Source: Kitasatospora sp. GP82 (GTDB lineage Bacteria > Actinomycetota > Actinomycetes > Streptomycetales > Streptomycetaceae). From it: a DNA stretch of 64,000 nucleotides. The stretch's first letter is position 1. Every line of letters starts with the position of its first letter. The position numbers and the translations under genes were made by a program. Under the pieces are notes generated by a model. It made no database searches. It saw only the letters and a program-made list of their open reading frames with translations, and was not told where the DNA came from. The DNA is taken from contig NZ_JARZAJ010000001.1 of NCBI RefSeq assembly GCF_029892105.1, positions 186,001-250,000 on the forward strand. The letters are read 5' to 3'. Shown piece by piece: positions 40,188-50,100 of this stretch.

Positions 40188-42824
40188 CTAGAGCGCGCGC
40201 TTGCGCTGGAGGACGTTGTAGGCGATCCAGCCGGGCAGGACGGGCAGCCAGAAGGTCAGCAGCCGGAACAGGAAGACCGCCGGGGTGGCGACGGTCGGCG
40301 GCACACCGGCCACCGTCAGCGCACCGATCAGCGCGATCTCGACCGGGCCGATGCCGCCCGGGGTCGGGATCGCGGACCCGGCCGCGTTGGCGGTCAGGAA
40401 GACCACGGCGACCGCCGAGAACGTGATCGTCCCGCCGAACGCGTTGATCGAGGCGTACAGGCAGGCGGTGAAGCTCAGGGTGAGCAGCAGGATGCCGCCG
40501 AAGCCGGTGACCAGCTTGCTGGGCGTCTGCATCAGGTCGAGCATCCGGGGCACCACGCCGAAGAACAGCGAGCGGACCCTGGTCACCACGAAGCGCCGCA
40601 GCGGCCCGACCGCCGCGACCACCAGGGCGAGCACAGCGGCCGTCAGCACCCCGATGATCACCGCTCGGGAGGCGCCGAGGTCCCCGTTGGTCTGGGTGCC
40701 GGTGATCAGACCGAAGCTGAACAGCAGCAGCAGGTGCCCGCCGAGGCCTGCCAGCTGCGAGGCGCCGACGCTGGCCACCGCCTGTCCGGAGCGGATGCCC
40801 GCCTTCTGCAGATAACGGGTGTTCAGCGCGATGCCACCGATCGCGGCGGGTGCCACCAGCTTGACGAAGGACCCGGCGAGCTGGGCCGCCATCGTCCGGA
40901 CGAACGGAAGCCGTTCCGGGACGAAGCCGGTCAGGCTCATCGCCGCCGCTCCGTAGCTGGCTGCGGCTGCGGCCAGGGCGACCGCCGCCCAGGCCCAGTT
41001 CATCTGGGATAGCCGGAGCTGAGCGGGCTGGATGGTGGTCAGCGCCAGGTACGCGGCGAAGGTCAGCGCGATGACCATGATCAGGCTCTTCGGCTTGAGC
41101 CGCTCCAGCTTCGCCGGGGCCATCGGGGCCTCCGGGGCGATCTGCAGGATCTGGCCGCGGATCCGGCTCAGCAGGTCCTCGCCGGCCGCCGCGATGTCCT
41201 CCTCGGCCTGCTGCTGGGTCCGCTCGCCCGCTGCCACCTGCTCCAGCGCCAGTGCCTGGGCGGCGGCCTTGCGGTCCTTGCTGAGCCGCTTCAGGTCGAT
41301 CCTGGTGGAGCGGCTCATCCCGACCGGTTGCAGCAGCGGCAGCGCGGCGGCGACCCGTTCGGCGCCCAGGACCCGGTTGGCGACGGCCACCGCCCGCTCC
41401 GGCCCGACCCGCAGCGCGAAGGTGGTGACCAGCTGGGCGACATCGATCCGCAGCGTCAGATCGCTGGCCGCGATGTCCCCGCCGGAGAGGTTGACCAGGC
41501 AGCCGGTCTTCTCGTCGACCACCAGCATCGACTCGCCGGTGAGCCTGCGATGGGCGATCCGCCGCTCGTGCAGCGCCCCGACGGAGCGCCAGAGCGAGGC
41601 CATGACCTGGTCGGTGATCTCCTCGTCCGCCAGTTCGTCCAGGGTCGGTCCTGCCACCTTCTCGTAGACCAGGATCGCGGCGTCCGGGCCCAGCTCCGAG
41701 GTGGCCACCAGCTGCGGTGCCAGCGCCCCTGCGGCGGCGGCCGCGTACGCGATCAGGGCCTCCTGCTCCAGTGCCTGGCGCAGTGACTGGGGGCTGCGCC
41801 GGACGGCCACCGAGCGCAGCCGCAGCCGCCGCCAGGCCCGGTAGAAGAAGCCGGACGCCTGCTGCTCGCGGTCGATGATGTGGACGTCCAGCTGGGGGCC
41901 GTCCTGCTGTTCGACGTAGTAGCGGCGGGTGCCCCCGGGGGCGTCCGGTGCACGGACCGCGCCCACCGGGGCGAAGCCGACCTTCCGCAGGCCGATCAGC
42001 AGGTGCTGCCCGGTCGGGCGGATGTTGGGCGAGCCGATCGCGTAGAGCGTGCCGTACGCGACGGACCAGCCGATCAGCACCGTCAGGATCAGCGAGAGCA
42101 GCGTGGTGTAGCCGCTGACCAGCTCGGTCAGACCGCTGAGGATCACCACCGCCCAGAGGGCGACCCGCCAGCGCGGGCGGCTCGACATCCCGACGGCCGT
42201 CATGTAGGCGATCACCGGTGCGAGGTAGCCGTGCACCGGGTCGGTGAGGGTCTGCCCGCCGCCCGGCGGCAGCTTGGTGAGGGCGTCCCGGACGACCCCG
42301 GGGGCACCGGCCGCGACCCACCAGTCCACCCCGAGGGAGACCCCGTACGCGAGCACCGAGGCGAGTACGCCGTCGGAGACCCGCAGGCCGTCGCGTTTGA
42401 TCAGCCGTTCCACCGCGAAGGCGAGCGGCACGGCCAGTACCGCGACGCTGGAGACCAGGGCGGCGATGGTGCTGAGGACGTTGGGGATGCGGTGGGCGTT
42501 GACGGAGATGTCGCTCTCCAGGCCCGAGGTGGTCGAGATCGCGAACCTGGCCACCAGGAAGAGCGCCACGATGCCCGCGATCCCGGCCAGGAACCGGATC
42601 AGATCGGACGGCCGGTGCGCACGCGCGGCGAGCAGCGGCTCGTCCACGGCGAGCGCTCCGCCGTTCGATGGCTCGCCCTCCCGCACGTGCTTCTCCCCCT
42701 TGACCAATGACACCCGGCGGTCCGGTGCGGGCCGCCGCGACGGGACCTTCCCCGAGTCTGCGGGGTGGTCGGGGGCGGACTCCTCGGAGCCCCTGTCCAC
42801 GTCCACGCCTGCCGTCCCGGTCAT
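40188..42824 (-). CDS. Fusion of kinase-like domain and LPG-synthase/flippase-type membrane domain
   Basis: Large membrane protein of 878 residues. After a polar N-terminus (~75 residues) there are about six hydrophobic helices. A cytosolic region follows with protein-kinase-like features (APQLVATSELGPDAAILVYEKVAGPTLDELADEEI, ALHERRIAHRRLTGESMLV, GCLVNLSGGDIAASD). The HRD-like and DFG-like motifs read AHRRLTG and LSGGDIA, so this looks like a degenerate, probably inactive kinase. The C-terminal ~330 residues are an LPG_synthase_TM/UPF0104 flippase-like domain ending ANAAGSAIPTPGGIGPVEIALIGALTVAGV. ATG at 42824 has GAGGA 9 nt upstream. Function in lipid or glycolipid flipping is suggested only by family. 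Confidence 0.82.
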   Translation of the reverse strand: MTGTAGVDVDRGSEESAPDHPADSGKVPSRRPAPDRRVSLVKGEKHVREGEPSNGGALAVDEPLLAARAHRPSDLIRFLAGIAGIVALFLVARFAISTTSGLESDISVNAHRIPNVLSTIAALVSSVAVLAVPLAFAVERLIKRDGLRVSDGVLASVLAYGVSLGVDWWVAAGAPGVVRDALTKLPPGGGQTLTDPVHGYLAPVIAYMTAVGMSSRPRWRVALWAVVILSGLTELVSGYTTLLSLILTVLIGWSVAYGTLYAIGSPNIRPTGQHLLIGLRKVGFAPVGAVRAPDAPGGTRRYYVEQQDGPQLDVHIIDREQQASGFFYRAWRRLRLRSVAVRRSPQSLRQALEQEALIAYAAAAAGALAPQLVATSELGPDAAILVYEKVAGPTLDELADEEITDQVMASLWRSVGALHERRIAHRRLTGESMLVVDEKTGCLVNLSGGDIAASDLTLRIDVAQLVTTFALRVGPERAVAVANRVLGAERVAAALPLLQPVGMSRSTRIDLKRLSKDRKAAAQALALEQVAAGERTQQQAEEDIAAAGEDLLSRIRGQILQIAPEAPMAPAKLERLKPKSLIMVIALTFAAYLALTTIQPAQLRLSQMNWAWAAVALAAAAASYGAAAMSLTGFVPERLPFVRTMAAQLAGSFVKLVAPAAIGGIALNTRYLQKAGIRSGQAVASVGASQLAGLGGHLLLLFSFGLITGTQTNGDLGASRAVIIGVLTAAVLALVVAAVGPLRRFVVTRVRSLFFGVVPRMLDLMQTPSKLVTGFGGILLLTLSFTACLYASINAFGGTITFSAVAVVFLTANAAGSAIPTPGGIGPVEIALIGALTVAGVPPTVATPAVFLFRLLTFWLPVLPGWIAYNVLQRKRAL

Positions 42825-42967
42825 CTGGTCTTGTCCTCGTATCACCACTCACCGCCCCGAAGATGGTGGCATGCCGGAAGGGCTCCTGCGGGACAGGGGC
42901 CGTATCGGGCGCGGCGGATCCCTCGCAAGTGGCCGCCGGATCCACCGGATGGGGAAGAATCAACCCG

Positions 42968-43330
42968 GTGACGGAGAGTACGAAAACGGGTGCCCTGCCC
43001 CCCTTCGCCGAGTCGGTCCTCGACCTTGCCGAGCGCATCCCGGCAGGGCGGGTAATGACCTACGGCGACGTCGCCGAGTACCTCGGCCAGGGCGGCCCGC
43101 GCCAGGTGGGCCGGGTGATGGCGCTGTACGGCGGGGCCGTGCCCTGGTGGCGGGTGATCCGCGCCGACGGACGCCCGCTGCCCGGTCACGAGCACCGGGC
43201 GCTGGGGCACTACCGCGAGGAGGGCACCCCGTTGCGCACCGTCGGCGACGAACCCCGGGTCGACCTGAGGCGCGCCCGCTGGGACGGGCAGCAGGAGCGA
43301 CGCCGGCCCGGGGGCGCGAGCCCGCACTGA
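42968..43330 (+). CDS. Alkyltransferase-like (ATL/MGMT-family) protein
   Basis: Small DNA-binding protein of 120 residues homologous to the C-terminal domain of O6-alkylguanine-DNA alkyltransferase. It has the winged-helix GRVMTYGDVAEYLGQGGPRQVGRVMALYGG and the active-site region VPWWRVIRADGRPLPG. The catalytic Cys of MGMT (PCHRV) is replaced by Trp (PWWRV), so it cannot accept alkyl groups. Such ATL proteins bind O6-alkylguanine lesions and hand them to nucleotide excision repair. The C-terminal tail is basic. It sits beside the adnA/adnB-type genes, as Rv3204 does in M. tuberculosis. GTG start, GGGGAAG upstream. Confidence 0.93.
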   Translation: MTESTKTGALPPFAESVLDLAERIPAGRVMTYGDVAEYLGQGGPRQVGRVMALYGGAVPWWRVIRADGRPLPGHEHRALGHYREEGTPLRTVGDEPRVDLRRARWDGQQERRRPGGASPH

Positions 43331-43505
43331 TGCGCCCCTGCTCACCTGTCCGTTTGTCCCGGAGACGGTCTGTGCGGCCGGCCCGAAGCGGGTGCGGGGA
43401 CGGGGGCAGTCGGGGCAGGACCGTAGGCTCGATGCATACGGGCCCGATGTGGCCCGCCCGACGCCGAGCAGGCGTTGATCCGTTCCCGATCTGCCCAGGA
43501 CGTCC

Positions 43506-46500
43506 GTGACCTCCCCCTTCCGCTTGGTGCGCAGCCCCCTTGAACAGCCCGCCCCGCCAGTGCTGGACGAGTACCAGCGGGCGGTGGCCGAGCACGCGGG
43601 CGGCCCGCTGCTGGTGCTCGCGGGGCCGGGAACGGGCAAGACCACCACCCTGGTCGAGTCGGTGGTCCGGCGGATCGAACAGGGCACCGATCCCGACAGG
43701 ATCCTGGTGCTCACCTTCAGCCGCAAGGCCGCGATGGAACTGCGCGACCGGATGACCGCTCGGCTCGGCGCCGGCGGAGCCGTGCCGCAGGCGCCCGGGG
43801 TGCCGACGGCGCAGGCGTCTGCGTTCCGGTCGCCGCAGGCGCCTGTGTTCCGGTCGCCGCAGGCGACCACTTTCCACTCCTTCTGCTACGCCCTGCTCCG
43901 CGCCCACCAGGACCCGGAGGCGTACGCCGAACCGCTGCGGCTGCTCTCGGGCCCCGAGCAGGACGTGATGGTCCGCGAACTGCTCGCCGGTCACGCCGAG
44001 GACGCCAGGCTCGGCGTCGGCGGGATCAGCTGGCCGCTCGACCTGCGTGCCTGCCTCACCACCCGCGGCTTTGCCGACGAGGTCCGCGCCGTGCTCGCCC
44101 GAAGTCGTGAACTCGGCCTCGGTGAGGAAGAGTTGGCCCGTTTTGCGGAGGGTGTCCAACGCCCCGACTGGGCCGCGGCCGCACACTTCCTCGCCGACTA
44201 CCTCGATGTCCTCGACCTGCGCGGAGTCCTCGACTACGCCGAGCTGGTGCACCGCGCCGTCCTGCTCGCCGAGCGTGAGGAGGTGCAGGCCGCGCTGCGC
44301 GAGCAGTACGAGGTCGTCTTCGTGGACGAGTACCAGGACACCGACCCCTCCCAGGTCCGGCTGCTGAAGCAACTGGCGGGCGACGGACGCGACCTGATCG
44401 CGGTCGGCGACCCGGACCAGTCGATCTACGCCTTCCGCGGCGCCGACATCAACGGGATCCTCGACTTCCCGCAGTCCTTCAGGCAGGCCGACGGCCGGCC
44501 CGCCGAGGTCAAGGTCCTGCGGGTCTCCCGGCGCTCAAGCGCGGTACTGCTCGCCGCCGGCCGGGAGCTGGCCCGGCGGATGCCCATGGGCCGCCTGCCC
44601 GCCGACAAACTCGCCCAGCACCGGTCACTGCTTCCCTCTCGCGAGGGCGGCCGGGTAGAGGTGTACACCTACCCGACCCCCGGCACCGAGCTCGACAGCA
44701 TCGCCGACCTGCTCCGCCGCGCCCACCTGGAGGACGGCGTCCCGTGGGGCGAGATGGCTGTCCTCGTCCGTGCCGGGGCGCGCTCGATCCCCGGCGTACG
44801 GCGGGCGCTCGCCGCCGCCGGGGTGCCGCTGGAGATCGACGGGGACGACCTGCCGCTGCGGGACGAGCCCGCGGTGGCGCCGCTGCTGCTCGCGCTGCGC
44901 GTCTGCGCCGGTCCGGCGGAGGAGTGCACCGCCGAGACCGCCCGCACCCTGCTCACCGGACCGCTCGGCGGACTCGACGGCTCCGATCTGCGCCGCCTCG
45001 GGCGCGCCCTGCGTGAGGAGGAGCGCCAGGTCCTGCGGGCGGCCGCCGGGCCGGTGGAGAACGGGACGGGGAACGGACGCGACGCAGACGTAGACGGGGA
45101 CGCAGACGGGGAAGGGGACGGGGAAGGGGACGGGGACGGAGATGCGGCCGGGGAGGCTGTGGCGAGGGACGGCGCCCCTGCGGTCGCCGGGCCGGGTGCC
45201 GGCCTCGGGCGGGCGGCCGTACGGTCCGCCGAGGAGCTGATCAGGGAGGCGCTGGCCGAGCCGGAGCGGCTGGTCGCGATGGAGCCCGCCTATGCGCGGC
45301 GCGCCCGCGACCTGGGGATGCTGCTGCGCAAGGTGCGCGAGCTGCTGGCCGGGGGCGGCGGCGCCGAGGAGGCGCTGTGGGAGCTGTGGGACGGCAGCCG
45401 CCGCTGGCGCGAGCGGCTGGAGCGGGCAGCGCTGCGCGGCGGCGCGGCCGGCCGCAACGCCGACCGGGACCTGGACGCGCTCTGCGCGCTGTTCGAGACC
45501 GCCGCCCGGGCCGAGGAGCAGATCACCGGCCACCGGGGGGCGCTGGACTTCCTGGCCGAGCTGGAGGCCCAGGACATCGCCGCCGACACCCTCACCGTCC
45601 GGACCGTCCGCCCGGATGCCGTCCGGCTGATGACCGCGCACCGCTCCAAGGGCCTGGAGTGGCGCCTGGTTGTGGTCGCCGGGGTCCAGGACGGCCTCTG
45701 GCCCGACCTGCGCCGCCGAGGCTCACTGCTGGAGGCCGACCGGATCGGTCGGGACGGCCTCGCCGAACCGCTCTCCCCGGCCGCCCTGCTCGGTGAGGAA
45801 CGCCGGCTCTTCTACGTCGCCGTGACCCGGGCGAAGGAACGGCTGATCGTCACCGCCGTCAAGGCACCCACCGAGGACGGCGACGAACCCTCCCGCTTCC
45901 TGCGCGAGCTGTACCGGGAGGAGACCGACCCCAGGACCGGGCGGGTGCGCAGCCGTACCCCGCAGGTCACCGTCGAGGACGTCACCCAGCGGCCGCGCCG
46001 ACCGCTGTCGGTGCCCGCGCTGGTCGCCGAGCTGCGCGCGGTCACCGTCGACCCCGGGCAGGCCCCAGAGCTGCGCCGGGCCGCCGCCGAACGGCTGGCC
46101 GTGCTGGCCGCGGCCGCCGACGAGGAGGGGGCGCCACTGGTCCCCGCCGCCCACCCGGACCGCTGGTGGGGGCTGCTGGACCGGACCGAGTCCGCCGAGC
46201 CGCTGCGCGCCCCGGCGGAGCCCGTCCGGCTCTCCGGCAGCGGGCTCGAACAGCTGGAGAGCTGTGCGCTGCAGTGGTTCCTGGACAAGGACGTCAAGGC
46301 CGCCGGGACCACCACCGCCGCCCAGGGCTTCGGCAATGTGGTGCACGCACTGGCCGACGAGGTCGGCTCCGGCCGCACCCAGGCCGACCTGGCGGTACTG
46401 ATGGAGCGTCTGGACACGGTCTGGGACGCGCTGGCCTTCGACGCGCCGTGGAAGTCCCAGCAGGAGAAGGAGCAGGCCAGGGCTGCACTGGAGCGCTTCC

Positions 46501-47015
46501 TGCACTGGCACGTGCTGGAACGCGACCGGGTCACCGTGGCCACCGAGCACGGCTTCGACCTCACCCTGCCGGTCGGCGGGATCAGCGTCCGGATCCGGGG
46601 CTCGATGGACCGGGTCGAGCGGGACGAGGTCGGCCGCGCATACGTGGTCGACTTCAAGACCGGCAAGCAGATCCCCACCGACAAGTCGCTGCCCGAGCAC
46701 AAGCAGCTGGCCGTCTACCAGCTCGCCGTGCTGGGCGGCGCGCTCGACGGCCTGCCCGGCTTCGAGGACGGCGCCACCTCGGGCGGGGCCGAGCTGGTCC
46801 ACCTGCGCGAGCCCGCCAAGGGCGATCCGCAGGCCCCGAAGGTCCAGCAGCAGGGCCCGCCGGACGGCGAGCCGTGGATCGAGAACCTGCTCGCCGACGC
46901 CGCCGGACGCGTCCTCGCCGAGCGCTTCGTCCCCACCACCGGCGACAACTGCGCCCGCTGCTCGTTCCGCAGCAGCTGCTCGGCCCAGCGGGACGGCCGC
47001 CAACTGATCGACTAG
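43506..47015 (+). CDS. adnA: UvrD-like helicase / RecB-like nuclease (AdnA-type)
   Basis: Large helicase-nuclease of 1169 residues, one subunit of an AdnAB-type dsDNA-end resection machine. The N-terminal UvrD motor is complete: GPGTGKTTTLV, ATTFHSFCYALL, VFVDEYQDTDPSQVR, VGDPDQSIYAFRGAD, LMTAHRSKGLEWRLVVV and LFYVAVTRAKERL. The C-terminal nuclease has IRIRGSMDRVERDEVG...VVDFKTGK. Four cysteines for an Fe-S cluster are visible: LESCALQW plus NCARCSFRSSC. Two low-complexity insertions are odd: 8-residue repeats before motif Ia (43798-43866) and an acidic DG/EG microsatellite (45079-45147). The subunit name follows operon order in mycobacteria (Rv3202c first) and is tentative. Confidence 0.93.
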   Translation: MTSPFRLVRSPLEQPAPPVLDEYQRAVAEHAGGPLLVLAGPGTGKTTTLVESVVRRIEQGTDPDRILVLTFSRKAAMELRDRMTARLGAGGAVPQAPGVPTAQASAFRSPQAPVFRSPQATTFHSFCYALLRAHQDPEAYAEPLRLLSGPEQDVMVRELLAGHAEDARLGVGGISWPLDLRACLTTRGFADEVRAVLARSRELGLGEEELARFAEGVQRPDWAAAAHFLADYLDVLDLRGVLDYAELVHRAVLLAEREEVQAALREQYEVVFVDEYQDTDPSQVRLLKQLAGDGRDLIAVGDPDQSIYAFRGADINGILDFPQSFRQADGRPAEVKVLRVSRRSSAVLLAAGRELARRMPMGRLPADKLAQHRSLLPSREGGRVEVYTYPTPGTELDSIADLLRRAHLEDGVPWGEMAVLVRAGARSIPGVRRALAAAGVPLEIDGDDLPLRDEPAVAPLLLALRVCAGPAEECTAETARTLLTGPLGGLDGSDLRRLGRALREEERQVLRAAAGPVENGTGNGRDADVDGDADGEGDGEGDGDGDAAGEAVARDGAPAVAGPGAGLGRAAVRSAEELIREALAEPERLVAMEPAYARRARDLGMLLRKVRELLAGGGGAEEALWELWDGSRRWRERLERAALRGGAAGRNADRDLDALCALFETAARAEEQITGHRGALDFLAELEAQDIAADTLTVRTVRPDAVRLMTAHRSKGLEWRLVVVAGVQDGLWPDLRRRGSLLEADRIGRDGLAEPLSPAALLGEERRLFYVAVTRAKERLIVTAVKAPTEDGDEPSRFLRELYREETDPRTGRVRSRTPQVTVEDVTQRPRRPLSVPALVAELRAVTVDPGQAPELRRAAAERLAVLAAAADEEGAPLVPAAHPDRWWGLLDRTESAEPLRAPAEPVRLSGSGLEQLESCALQWFLDKDVKAAGTTTAAQGFGNVVHALADEVGSGRTQADLAVLMERLDTVWDALAFDAPWKSQQEKEQARAALERFLHWHVLERDRVTVATEHGFDLTLPVGGISVRIRGSMDRVERDEVGRAYVVDFKTGKQIPTDKSLPEHKQLAVYQLAVLGGALDGLPGFEDGATSGGAELVHLREPAKGDPQAPKVQQQGPPDGEPWIENLLADAAGRVLAERFVPTTGDNCARCSFRSSCSAQRDGRQLID
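43823..43865. repeat. 24-bp tandem repeat in the adnA-type gene
   Basis: GTTCCGGTCGCCGCAGGCG occurs at 43823-43841 and 43847-43865, a 24-bp period. It encodes FRSPQA twice, directly before the helicase motif TTFHSF. A more diverged unit (APGVPTAQ) precedes them. Confidence 0.9.
45079..45147. repeat. GGGGAC/GGGGAAG microsatellite in the adnA-type gene
   Basis: Short repeats of GACGCAGACG and GGGGACGGGGAAG-type units encode an acidic Asp/Gly/Glu run (DVDGDADGEGDGEGDGDGD) between the helicase subdomains. Confidence 0.9.
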
Positions 47016-47101
47016 CCCTCCGGGGCAAGGACCAACCAGACAGAGCCCCGCGCCCCTGAAGACTTGCCCTTGCTCGTGAGGGGTTTGTCGGCGGTACCGG
47101 T

Positions 47102-47107
47102 TAGGTT
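47102..47107 (+). promoter_or_regulatory. -10 box (TAGGTT) before the adnB-type gene
   Basis: TAGGTT ends 7 nt before GTG 47115 without a ribosome binding site. The second helicase gene may therefore have its own leaderless transcript as well as read-through from adnA. Confidence 0.5.
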
Positions 47108-47114
47108 GGTCGGC

Positions 47115-50100
47115 GTGCGTGCCGTGCTCAGTGACCCCGAACAGCTCAAGGAGCTGCTCGGCATCCCCTTCAACCGGGAGCAGATGCAGGCGATCGGCGC
47201 GCCGCTGGAGCCTGCCGTGATCGTGGCCGGGGCCGGGTCGGGCAAGACCACGGTGATGGCCGCCCGGGTGGTGTGGCTGGTCGGTTCCGGGGCGGTCCGC
47301 CCGGAGGAGGTGCTCGGGCTCACCTTCACCAACAAGGCGGCCGGAGAACTGGCCGAGCGGGTGCGCTCCGCACTGCTGCGAGCCCAGGTCCTGGACGCCG
47401 ACGAGGACGCACTCGGCGAGCCGGAGATCTCCACCTACCACGCCTTCGCCGGTGGGCTGCTCAAGGAGCACGGCCTGCGGATCGGCATCGAACCGGACGT
47501 CCGCCTGCTCGCCGACGCCACCCGCTTTCAGCTGGCCGCCAAGGTGCTGCGCTCCGAGCGCGGGCCCTTTCCCGCCCTGACCGGTGCCTTCTCCGGCCTG
47601 GTCGCGGACTTGATCGCCCTCGACGGCGAACTGGCCGAGCACCTGGTCGAGCCCGCCGAACTGCGCGCCTTCGACCAGGGCCTGCTGGACTCGCTGGCCA
47701 CCGTCAGGCTCAGCAACGACGATCTTCGGGCCGTCCCCGTGACGGCCCGTGCCCGGCTCGAACTGCTCCGGCTGGTCGAGGAGTACCGGCGCCGCAAGCG
47801 GGCCGCCGGGCTGATGGACTTCGGCGACCAGATAGCCGCCTCCGCCCGGCTCGCCCAGCAGCGACCGGAGGTCGGCGAGCTGCTGCGCTCCCAGTTCAAG
47901 GTGGTGCTGCTCGACGAGTACCAGGACACCTCGGTCGCCCAGCGCCTGATGCTGGCCGGCCTCTTCGGCCAGGCCGAGGGCAGAGTCGGTGCGGGCGGGC
48001 ATCCCGTCACCGCGGTCGGCGACCCGTGCCAGGCGATCTACGGCTGGCGCGGGGCTTCCGTCGCGAACCTGGACGACTTTCCGATGCACTTCCCTCGTCG
48101 CGACGGCACCCCGGCCACCCGCTACGCGCTCAGCGAGAACCGCCGCAGTGGCGGTCGGCTGCTCGCCTTCGCCAACCACCTGGCCGCCCCGCTGCGGGCC
48201 ATGCACCGGGGCGTCGAGGCGCTGCGCCCGGCGCCGGGCGAGGAGCAGTCGGGCTTCGTGCGCTGCGCCCTGCTCCCCACCCACGCCGAGGAGATCGACT
48301 GGCTGGCCGGGTCGATCGCCCACCTGGTCGCCACGGGCACCGCGCCCGGGCGGATCGCCGTGCTGTGCCGGGGCGGCGCGGCCTTCGCGGACATCCATGC
48401 CGCGCTGGTGGCCCGGGAGGTTCCGGTCGAGGTGGTGGGCCTCGGCGGGCTGCTCCAGCTGCCAGAGGTGGCCGATCTGGTCGCGGTCTGCGAGGTGCTT
48501 CAGGATCCGACGGCCAATGCGTCGCTGGTGCGGCTGCTGATCGGCCCGCGCTGGCGGATCGGCCCACGTGACCTCGCCCTGCTCGGCCGCCGGGCCGCCG
48601 AGCTCGTCCGCACCGCCCGCCCCGAGGGCCAGGACGCGCTGAGTGCCGCCGTGGCCGAGACCGACCCGACCGAGGTGGTCTCGCTCGCCGACGCGCTGGA
48701 GACCTTCCTGGAGAGCGAGCAGCCCGACCAGCTGCCGTTCTCCGCCGAGGCCCGGGTGCGCTTCGCCCGGCTCGCCCAGGAGATCCGCGAGCTGCGCCGG
48801 ACGCTCGCCGAACCGCTGATGGACGTCCTGCACCGGGTGCTGGCGGTGACCGGCCTGGAGGTCGAACTGGCTGCCTCCCCGCATGCCCTGGCGGCCCGCC
48901 GCCGGGAGACGCTGCACGGCTTCCTGGACGTGGCCGCGGGCTTCGCCGACCTGGACGGCGACCCGGGGCTCTCCGCCTTCCTGGCCTTCCTGCGTGCCGC
49001 CCAGGAGTACGAGCGCGGCCTGGACAGCAGCCTGCCCGGCGGCGAGGACACCGTGAAGGTGCTCACGGCGCACAAGTCCAAGGGTCTTGAGTGGGACGTG
49101 GTGGCCGTCCCCGGGCTGGTGAAGGACGCCTTCCCGAGCAACAAGGGGCGCGAGCGCTGGACGAGTACGAAGAAGGTGCTCCCGCACGCCCTGCGCGGCG
49201 ACGCCGCCATCCTGCCCGAGGTCGGGAAATGGGCGCCCAAGGAGATCGGGATCTTCAAGAAGGCGATGGCCGAGCACTCCGCCACCGAGGAACTGCGCCT
49301 CGGCTACGTCGCGTTCACCCGCCCGCGCTCGCTGCTGCTGGCCTCGGGCCACTGGTGGGGGCCCAGCCAGAAGCGGCGGCGCGGCCCGTCCGCCTTCCTG
49401 AAGGAGCTGCGCGCGCACTGCGAGCAGCCGGGCTGCGGCGAGGTCGAGCAGTGGGCCGAGCCGCCGCTGCCGGATGCCGGGAACCCGGCGCTGTCCGCCT
49501 CCGTGGAGACCCCGTGGCCGCTGCCGCTGGACCCGGCCGCACAGGCTGCCCGCCGCCGGGTCGCCGAGGTGGTCCAGCGCCGTCTGGCAGGTGAACCGGC
49601 CCCGCAGGACGAGGAGTTGGGTGCGGAGGCGGAGCGCCAGGTGGCCTCCTGGGACCGTGACCTGACCGCGCTGCTGGGGGAGTTGGAGCGGTCCAGGCGT
49701 TCGGTGCGCGAGGTCCCGCTGCCGGCCTCGATGTCCGCGTCCCAGCTGATGCGGCTGGCCGCCGACCCGGACGGCTTCGCCCGTGAACTGGCCCGCCCGA
49801 TGCCCCGTCCGCCGCAGCCTGCCGCTCGCCGGGGTACCCGCTTCCATGCCTGGGTGCAGTCCAGGATCGAGCCGCTGATGCTGATCGAGCCCGGAGACCT
49901 GCCCGGGGCGGACGAGGACGGGATCGAGGACGAGCGCGACCTGGAGCGGCTCAAGCAGGCGTTCCTGCGCAGCCCGTACGCGGCCCGGACGCCGTACCGG
50001 GTCGAGGCACCCTTCCAACTGGTGCTCGCGGGGCGGGTGGTGCGCGGCCGGATCGACGCGGTGTACCGGGAGCGTGACGGTGGCTCAGGGTCACCGGGCG

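Noticed and set aside
40126-43038. 970-codon frame in another register over the kinase/flippase gene
   Set aside because: Arg/Pro/Gly-rich shadow. The 878-residue protein in the other frame has clear membrane and flippase motifs.
45723-50018. Very long open frame (1431 codons) on the minus strand opposite adnA/adnB
   Set aside because: It is antisense to two well-supported helicase-nuclease genes with full motif sets. The translation is Gly/Gln/His/Arg-rich without domains, as expected for a high-GC shadow frame.
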